The notes under the pieces are model-generated. The model had not been told where the DNA came from and ran no database searches. It saw only the letters and a program-made list of their open reading frames with translations. Positions 31,739 through 36,308 of a stretch of DNA of 36,308 bases are shown piece by piece. The stretch's first letter is position 1. Every line of letters starts with the position of its first letter. Source of the stretch: Clostridia bacterium. Its GTDB lineage: Bacteria; Bacillota; Clostridia; Saccharofermentanales; Saccharofermentanaceae. The stretch spans positions 1 through 36,308 of the forward strand of contig JAKSRE010000026.1 in the NCBI GenBank assembly GCA_024403775.1, given 5' to 3'. Both the position numbers and the translations under genes were made by a program.

Positions 31739-33285
31739 GCAAGCAAAAAGTTATTCGTCTTTACTCTGGATTTGCAGACGGAGTAATAGGTATCAAATCT
31801 GAGATTGAGATATCACATACTTCAGGTCTCCCTAATCTCGATATTATAGGTCTTTGTGATTCTTCAATAAGAGAATCTCGAGGCAGAATTAAAGCTGCCT
31901 TAATTGCCTCTGGCTATGAGATGCCAAGAGGTCAGATAACAGTAAACATAACACCTGCTTATATGCATAAATCTGGATCCGCATTTGATCTAGCAATAGC
32001 TATTGGTCTTCTTATGGTATCAAATCAGATATCATGTAAAGACGGACTGGAAATATACGCAGAAGGAGAACTGGCTTTAGATGGTAAAGTCAAAGGCACT
32101 CCTGGAAGTGCCATAAGACTTAGTTCTATTTGCGATAATAATCAGAACTTATTAGTCCTGTTCCCTTCAGATGAGATAGATTCAGCCAAATGTAATACAA
32201 TTAACGGTCACGCAGTTACCTGTCTTAAAGAAGCCATATACATTTTAAACAGTTCATTAGAATCCAACAGTTACACCATTAATGATACAAATTCAGAAAA
32301 CATCTATGAATCCAGTGGAATAGATTTATCACTTCTTAAAGGACAAGAAAAAACGCAAAGAGCTCTTCTTATTGCTGCATCAGGATGGCACAACCTTTTA
32401 TTAATTGGTAGTCCTGGTGCGGGCAAAACTCTTGCTGGTAGAATTTTACTCTCCCTTCTTCCTCCACTTACAAAAGAAGAAATCAGAGAAGTGTATTCAA
32501 TAATAAATCTTTGTGAATCTCCACAGACTCCTTTAACAGCTACCCGTCCATTTAGATATATTCATCAGTCAATTACACCTAATCGATTAATATGTAGTGG
32601 TTCTAATCTTAAGCCTGGAGAGATAATTCTTGCTAACAGAGGCATATTATTTGCAGATGAGCTTTGTGAATTTAATACCAAGATTTTGGATTTACTTAGA
32701 GAGCCTATGGAAAACAGAACTCTGTCTATGTCTAAAGATGGTAAAACACATGTATTCTCAAGTAATTTCATTTTTATAGGTGCTACTAACCCATGTAAAT
32801 GTGGAATGTATATGGAACCTGGAAAAAAATGCTCCTGTTCTCCTTCACTTAGGCATCGTTACCTAAATAAACTATCTGGTCCATTTCTGGACAGAATAGA
32901 TATTTTCTCTGAATTACACATGATAGACGAGAATGCTCTTAAAGAAAGTATCTCTTCTGATAACCTCTCATTAAGCAATGAATATAGAGAAAAAGTCAAA
33001 GATGTCTGGAATATATGTAGAGAAAGACATAAGGGACATAAAGAGTTCTTCAACAGTACAGTTAAGGAAGAAAACTTAGCAGAACTATTTAGAGCAGATA
33101 AAGAAACTATAGAGTGTGCAGCTAATCTTGCAAGAATTAACGGCTACTCTGCCAGAGGCATAAATAAACTATTACGAGTAGGCCGAACTATAGCTGACCT
33201 TAATGGTGATACAGATCTGGATAAATCTCATCTCATGGAAGCACAGATATTCAAAAACCGAATGATTAAAAGCACTTTAAACTAA
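31732..33285 (+). CDS. YifB/ComM-like Mg-chelatase-type AAA+ ATPase
   Basis: This 517-aa protein belongs to the YifB/ComM family; ComM homologues in transformable bacteria act as a helicase that extends recombination at branch points. The N-terminal ChlI domain is at about 20-150 (PNLDIIGLCDSSIRESRGRI). The AAA+ core has Walker A GSPGAGKTLAG (about 225) and Walker B ILFADELCEF, with cysteine-rich ATNPCKCGMYM and the C-terminal ARGINKLLRVGRTIADL typical of the family. The start codon is GTG with AGGAGG 4 bases before it, within an unusual hairpin (31715-31738). It is followed by dprA after 10 bases, as a competence or recombination pair. Confidence 0.94.
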   Translation: MSRKQKVIRLYSGFADGVIGIKSEIEISHTSGLPNLDIIGLCDSSIRESRGRIKAALIASGYEMPRGQITVNITPAYMHKSGSAFDLAIAIGLLMVSNQISCKDGLEIYAEGELALDGKVKGTPGSAIRLSSICDNNQNLLVLFPSDEIDSAKCNTINGHAVTCLKEAIYILNSSLESNSYTINDTNSENIYESSGIDLSLLKGQEKTQRALLIAASGWHNLLLIGSPGAGKTLAGRILLSLLPPLTKEEIREVYSIINLCESPQTPLTATRPFRYIHQSITPNRLICSGSNLKPGEIILANRGILFADELCEFNTKILDLLREPMENRTLSMSKDGKTHVFSSNFIFIGATNPCKCGMYMEPGKKCSCSPSLRHRYLNKLSGPFLDRIDIFSELHMIDENALKESISSDNLSLSNEYREKVKDVWNICRERHKGHKEFFNSTVKEENLAELFRADKETIECAANLARINGYSARGINKLLRVGRTIADLNGDTDLDKSHLMEAQIFKNRMIKSTLN

Positions 33286-33295
33286 TGGAGGTAAT

Positions 33296-34570
33296 ATGAA
33301 CCAGAATTACTATGATTATGTATATGTTGCTATATGTAATTTAAAGTTATTTAGCGGAAAACAGCTAAATCTTCTTAAAGATCTGGGGTTAGTCTTAAAC
33401 CACAGAGAATTTATTGAATGTATTATGAATGACTACGATTTTAATTACGTTCTTAGCAAAACAACTATCCCTAATATTAAAAGAACCATTGATTCAATTA
33501 ATAGTATTAGAGAAAATATCAGAAGAATACTCGATTATGCTGACATAATCTGTGAGGACACATCAGAAAAAGAAATATTCCTAATCTCTACTGAATCTGA
33601 CGAATATCCTTTTCACTGGAAGTTAATCAGTGGTATGCCTAATGTATTTTTTTGCATAGGTAAAAAATCAATACTAAAAAAATGCAATACAAATGGTGCT
33701 GTTGCTATTGTTGGATCAAGATATCCAAGCCAGTATTCAAAAGATGTAACAAGAGAATTCACTGCAGAAATAACTAATAAGGATGTAGTCGTTGTATCTG
33801 GAATGGCACTTGGAATCGATGGGATAGCTCACGCTACCACACTGCAAAACAATAAATCCACCATAGCAGTAGTTCCAGGTGGATGTGACGTTGTTTATCC
33901 GCATCAAAATTATGATTTATATCAAAGAATAATTGAAGATGGACTAGTTATATCAGAACTTATTCCTGGTACACAGATAATAAAACAATACTTCCCTAGT
34001 CGTAACAGGCTAATTGCAGGGCTTTCTGACTGCTGTATGATTATGGAAGCAGGCGCCTCTAGTGGAACACTTCATACAGCATCATTTGCAGCAAATCAGG
34101 GTAAAAACGTTTATGTATTACCTAATACTATTTATAGTACCAATAGTCTGGGAGGATTAGCTTTAATCAGAGACGGGGCAAAGATTCTGCTTAATACTAA
34201 TGAAGTTATTGATGACATCGCAAAAAATGTATACGAGAGACTATCTTTATATCCAGAATTACTAGATGATTTTGTAGAAGCAGAAGAACAAAAAAATGAG
34301 GAATACTATTCTCCAGTAACACACAATTTAAGAGAATATAATAGTAAGAAAATCCCCGAGATAAAAAGTAAGCTTAATATCTCTCCTGAACTGGTTACTA
34401 ACGAAGAATTCAAAATCATTATAAAGGACATCCTCACTGGTAAAAGTAAATGCATGGATGAACTAATCAGGCTTCTTCCCATTAACCTTGGGAAACTGTC
34501 AATAATACTTACTGAGATGGAAATCTCTGGTGAAATTTATTCTGATGGCGAGAATTATTGCTCTTTATAA
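33296..34570 (+). CDS. dprA: DNA processing protein DprA (Smf)
   Basis: DprA (424 aa) loads RecA on incoming single-stranded DNA in natural transformation. The Rossmann-like core shows VAIVGSRYPSQYSKDV, VVSGMALGIDGIAHATTL, TIAVVPGGCDVVYPHQN and FPSRNRLIAGLSD, plus ASSGTLHTASFAANQGKNVYV. The N-terminal 100 residues are a SAM-like helical region and the C-terminal 60 residues are likely the winged helix (DELIRLLPINLGKLSIIL). The ATG has GGAGGT, 10 bases after yifB. The natural competence state of this organism is unknown. The gene for topA, often next to dprA in Firmicutes, lies on the opposite strand here. Confidence 0.96.
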   Translation: MNQNYYDYVYVAICNLKLFSGKQLNLLKDLGLVLNHREFIECIMNDYDFNYVLSKTTIPNIKRTIDSINSIRENIRRILDYADIICEDTSEKEIFLISTESDEYPFHWKLISGMPNVFFCIGKKSILKKCNTNGAVAIVGSRYPSQYSKDVTREFTAEITNKDVVVVSGMALGIDGIAHATTLQNNKSTIAVVPGGCDVVYPHQNYDLYQRIIEDGLVISELIPGTQIIKQYFPSRNRLIAGLSDCCMIMEAGASSGTLHTASFAANQGKNVYVLPNTIYSTNSLGGLALIRDGAKILLNTNEVIDDIAKNVYERLSLYPELLDDFVEAEEQKNEEYYSPVTHNLREYNSKKIPEIKSKLNISPELVTNEEFKIIIKDILTGKSKCMDELIRLLPINLGKLSIILTEMEISGEIYSDGENYCSL

Positions 34571-34579
34571 TACATATTA

Positions 34580-34608
34580 TTGATTTTAATTCTCTTAAGA
34601 CTTAAAAT
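34580..34608 (+). promoter_or_regulatory. Sigma-A promoter of ychF
   Basis: TTGATT (34580-34585), a 17-base spacer and TAAAAT (34603-34608) lie 34 bases before the ychF ATG. No terminator separates dprA from ychF, so read-through from dprA is also possible. Confidence 0.6.
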
Positions 34609-34641
34609 AGTTAGGTTAATTTTGAATTAAGAGGTATTAAT

Positions 34642-35733
34642 ATGAAACTTGGTATAGTTGGTCTTCCTAATGTAGGTAAGAGTACTCTTTTTAACGCAAT
34701 TACAAAGGCAGGTGCTGAATCTGCTAATTACCCATTCTGTACTATTGAACCTAATGTTGGTGTAGTATCTGTACCTGACTCACGTCTCGATGAACTCGCT
34801 AAGATGTATAACCCACAAAAGTATACACCTGCTATTGTTGAATTCGTTGATATTGCAGGTCTTGTAAAGGGCGCTAGTAAAGGTGAAGGTCTCGGAAATA
34901 AATTTCTTTCAAATATCAGAGAGGTTGATGCCATCGTTCATGTTGTAAGATGTTTTGATGATACAAATATCATCCATGTAGATGGTGGTGCTGATCCTGA
35001 AAGAGATATCAATGTTATCGAATTAGAACTCATTCTTTCTGATATGGAAGTAATGGAAAAGAGAATTGAGAAGACTTCTAAGATGATGAAGGGTGGCGAC
35101 AAGTCATACGCTCCAGCCTTAGCACTTTATGAGAAAATTTACAAATGTCTTGAAGAAGAAAAGCCAGCAAGATCTCTGGATTTTGATGAAGAAGAATTAG
35201 CTCTTACTAAAGATTTACAACTTATTACACTTAAGCCTATTCTTTATTGTGCAAATATAGCTGAATCTGATATTAAGAATCCTGATATTTCTTATGTTAA
35301 TACTGTTAAGAAAATTGCTGCTGAGCAGGATGCTGAAGTAGTAGTAATATCTGCTAAGATTGAAGAAGAATTATCACAGCTTGATCCAGAAGATAAGGAA
35401 ATGTTCCTTGAAGATTTGGGAATTGACAGTGCTGGTCTTGATAAGATGATTCAGGCTTCATATAAGCTTCTCGGACTTATCTCTTATCTTACTGCTGGTC
35501 CTCAGGAAGTTCGTGCATGGACTATTAAGAATGGTACAAAGGCTCCTCAGGCAGCTGGTAAAATCCACTCTGATTTTGAGAGAGGATTTATCAGAGCTGA
35601 AGTTGTAGCTTTTACTGACCTTATGGCTTCTGGTACTTATACAGCTGCTAAAGAAAAAGGTCTTGTTAGATCTGAGGGTAAGGAATATGTTATGAAAGAC
35701 GGAGATGTAGTTCTCTTCAGATTTAACGTATAA
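34642..35733 (+). CDS. ychF: Obg-like ATPase YchF
   Basis: A 363-aa P-loop protein of the TRAFAC class that binds ATP rather than GTP and associates with ribosomes. G1 is GLPNVGKST (about 6-14), followed by the [13 protein letters not shown] switch I segment, G3 [17 protein letters not shown], and a C-terminal TGS domain ([18 protein letters not shown] and [14 protein letters not shown]). NxxE replaces the usual GTPase NKxD motif (CANIAESD), consistent with ATP specificity. AAGAGG lies 8 bases before the ATG. The codon bias looks more strongly optimised than in dprA. It ends in the terminator at 35764-35796. Confidence 0.97.
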   Translation: MKLGIVGLPNVGKSTLFNAITKAGAESANYPFCTIEPNVGVVSVPDSRLDELAKMYNPQKYTPAIVEFVDIAGLVKGASKGEGLGNKFLSNIREVDAIVHVVRCFDDTNIIHVDGGADPERDINVIELELILSDMEVMEKRIEKTSKMMKGGDKSYAPALALYEKIYKCLEEEKPARSLDFDEEELALTKDLQLITLKPILYCANIAESDIKNPDISYVNTVKKIAAEQDAEVVVISAKIEEELSQLDPEDKEMFLEDLGIDSAGLDKMIQASYKLLGLISYLTAGPQEVRAWTIKNGTKAPQAAGKIHSDFERGFIRAEVVAFTDLMASGTYTAAKEKGLVRSEGKEYVMKDGDVVLFRFNV

Positions 35734-35763
35734 TACCTGTTCCCTGTTATTATTAAAGTTTAT

Positions 35764-35796
35764 AAACTCCGATTTTTATAAGGTCGGAGTTTTTTA
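35764..35796 (+). terminator. Rho-independent terminator after ychF
   Basis: AAACTCCGA (35764-35772) and TCGGAGTTT (35784-35792) form a 9-base stem with an 11-base loop. A T-run continues to 35796. It lies 30 bases past the ychF stop codon. Confidence 0.9.
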
Positions 35797-35811
35797 TTTA
35801 TACTTTTCGAG

Positions 35812-35850
35812 CAAAATAAAAGCCTCAACTGTTATTCACAATTGAGGCTT
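35812..35850 (-). terminator. Rho-independent terminator after the aquaporin fragment
   Basis: AAGCCTCAA (35820-35828) and TTGAGGCTT (35842-35850) form a 9-base stem. On the minus strand the stem is followed by TTTATTTTG. It lies 22 bases past the aquaporin stop codon at 35873 and faces the ychF terminator. Confidence 0.85.
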
Positions 35851-35872
35851 AAAACACTATCTAGGTTAATAA

Positions 35873-36254
35873 TTACTCTTTCTCAAGACCCTTATAGCAA
35901 ATAGCAGCCAAAGCAGCACCAATCATTGGAGCTACAATAAATACCCAAAGGCACTTGATTGGATCAGCATTTCCTGCGATTGCAGCAACTACTGCTGGAC
36001 CAATTGATCTAGCTGGGTTTACAGATGTTCCTGTAAGACCAATACCAAGGATATGAACGAGAACGAGTGTCAAACCGATAACAAGACCAGCAAATGACCC
36101 ATGATTAGCCTTCTTTGATGTAACACCAAGAATAGCAAGAACAAAAATAAATGTAAGTACTACCTCAACAATTAATCCTGCAACAGCACTTCCATTAACT
36201 CCGCCCAAACCATTTGAACCGAATCCCCCTGTCTTGTCTGTGACATTTCCCAGC
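35873..36254 (-). pseudogene. C-terminal half of a MIP-family aquaporin/glycerol facilitator, truncated
   Basis: The frame reads to the stop at 35873 and contains the second NPA motif (TSVNPARSIGPA) and the C-terminal membrane helices of a MIP channel, with GLIVEVVLTFIFVLAIL before it. MIP channels need two halves of about 110 residues, each with an NPA motif. The first half is missing. The family-like reading TLGNVTDKTGGFGSNG continues upstream to about 36256, and beyond that the codons turn into IS-end sequence with a stop at 36281-36283. I therefore read it as a gene cut by an insertion, with the 5' half beyond the window. A recent insertion is likely because the remaining frame is intact. 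Confidence 0.8.
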
Positions 36255-36308
36255 GTGACATGCTCCCACCACTTAGCATTTCATGCTTGAAGTGGGGGCT
36301 TCTTACTC
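36255..36308 (-). mobile_element. Right end of an IS200/IS605-type element (partial)
   Basis: The last 54 bases, read on the minus strand, run GTAAGAAGCCCCCACTTC, an imperfect hairpin, then GTGGTGGGAGCATGTCAC. The hairpin pairs 36265-36267 and 36269-36274 with 36290-36298, with a further 5-base inner stem (36275-36279 with 36283-36287). This pattern is familiar from the region 3' of tnpB in IS605-group elements of Firmicutes. The boundary near 36254/36255 is inferred from where aquaporin-like codons begin. The body of the element, probably with tnpB on the minus strand, lies beyond 36308. Confidence 0.6.
36255..36308 (-). ncRNA. Probable 3' scaffold of a TnpB omegaRNA (partial)
   Basis: In IS605-type elements the tnpB 3' end and right end are transcribed into an RNA that guides TnpB; its scaffold ends at the element boundary and the guide comes from the flanking DNA. 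The conserved-looking double-stem hairpin at 36265-36298 followed by GGGAGCATGTCAC fits such a scaffold. The guide would start at about 36254 and be read downward into the aquaporin fragment (GCTGGGAAATGTCAC on the minus strand). The tnpB gene is not visible, so this is inference. Confidence 0.4.

Noticed and set aside
1..36308. CRISPR array, tRNA or rRNA genes, prophage
   Set aside because: No regularly spaced repeats, tRNA cloverleaf or phage structural genes were found anywhere on either strand by reading.

Overview
The window is an AT-rich chromosomal stretch from a Clostridia-type Firmicute, most probably a gut or rumen Lachnospiraceae (family inferred, genus not resolved). The evidence is an IspH-ribosomal S1 fusion, a NadD-YqeK fusion followed by rsfS, a purine pathway that ends in a stand-alone AICAR transformylase plus a PurO-type IMP cyclohydrolase, strong AGGAGG-type ribosome binding sites, and exported proteins with Thr/Ala/Glu-rich or Thr-Pro-rich linkers. 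No tRNA, rRNA, CRISPR array or prophage was found. No gene-free stretch exceeds about 235 bases.

Layout. (1) 57-1373: a membrane-anchored SH3/NlpC-P60 peptidoglycan hydrolase. (2) 1495-10539, minus strand, a long housekeeping operon read as ileS, M50 site-2 protease, scpA, scpB, RpiR regulator, cmk, ispH-S1. It has a clear promoter at 10604-10633 and a hairpin terminator at 1391-1427. (3) 10639-13816, minus: lipoprotein, rRNA-type SAM methyltransferase, RluA pseudouridine synthase and HD hydrolase, with overlapping reading frames and a promoter at 13845-13873. (4) 13959-15410: a second, larger lipoprotein, a diverged paralogue of the first, with its own terminator. (5) 15540-22404, minus: purE, purN, purO, AICAR transformylase, terminator, sirtuin, purD, nadD-yqeK, rsfS, terminator. 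This groups de novo purine synthesis with NAD synthesis and NAD use. (6) 22490-24975, minus: a CapA-like lipoprotein and a GH5 endoglucanase lipoprotein. (7) 25208-25549, plus: a small HEAT-repeat protein, sharing a bidirectional terminator with the next operon. (8) 25601-31524, minus: topA, trmFO, a polytopic membrane protein, a membrane-anchored PP2C phosphatase and a degenerate PP2C-like protein. (9) 31732-35733, plus: yifB/comM, dprA and ychF. (10) 35873-36308: the C-terminal half of an aquaporin gene, apparently cut by the right end of an IS200/IS605-type element that runs off the window.

The most interesting points are the IS605-type end and its probable omegaRNA scaffold abutting the aquaporin fragment, the PP2C plus pseudo-PP2C pair beside a membrane protein, the two modular paralogous lipoproteins, the yifB start hairpin with its Shine-Dalgarno sequence in the loop, and the archaeal-type IMP cyclohydrolase in the purine operon. 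Eight gene starts were set downstream of the longest open frame using ribosome binding sites (scpA, the RpiR gene, rluA, sirtuin, capA, GH5, PP2C) or an element boundary (aquaporin fragment). Several genes use TTG or GTG. All function calls rest on motif and sequence recognition by eye. No database search was run.
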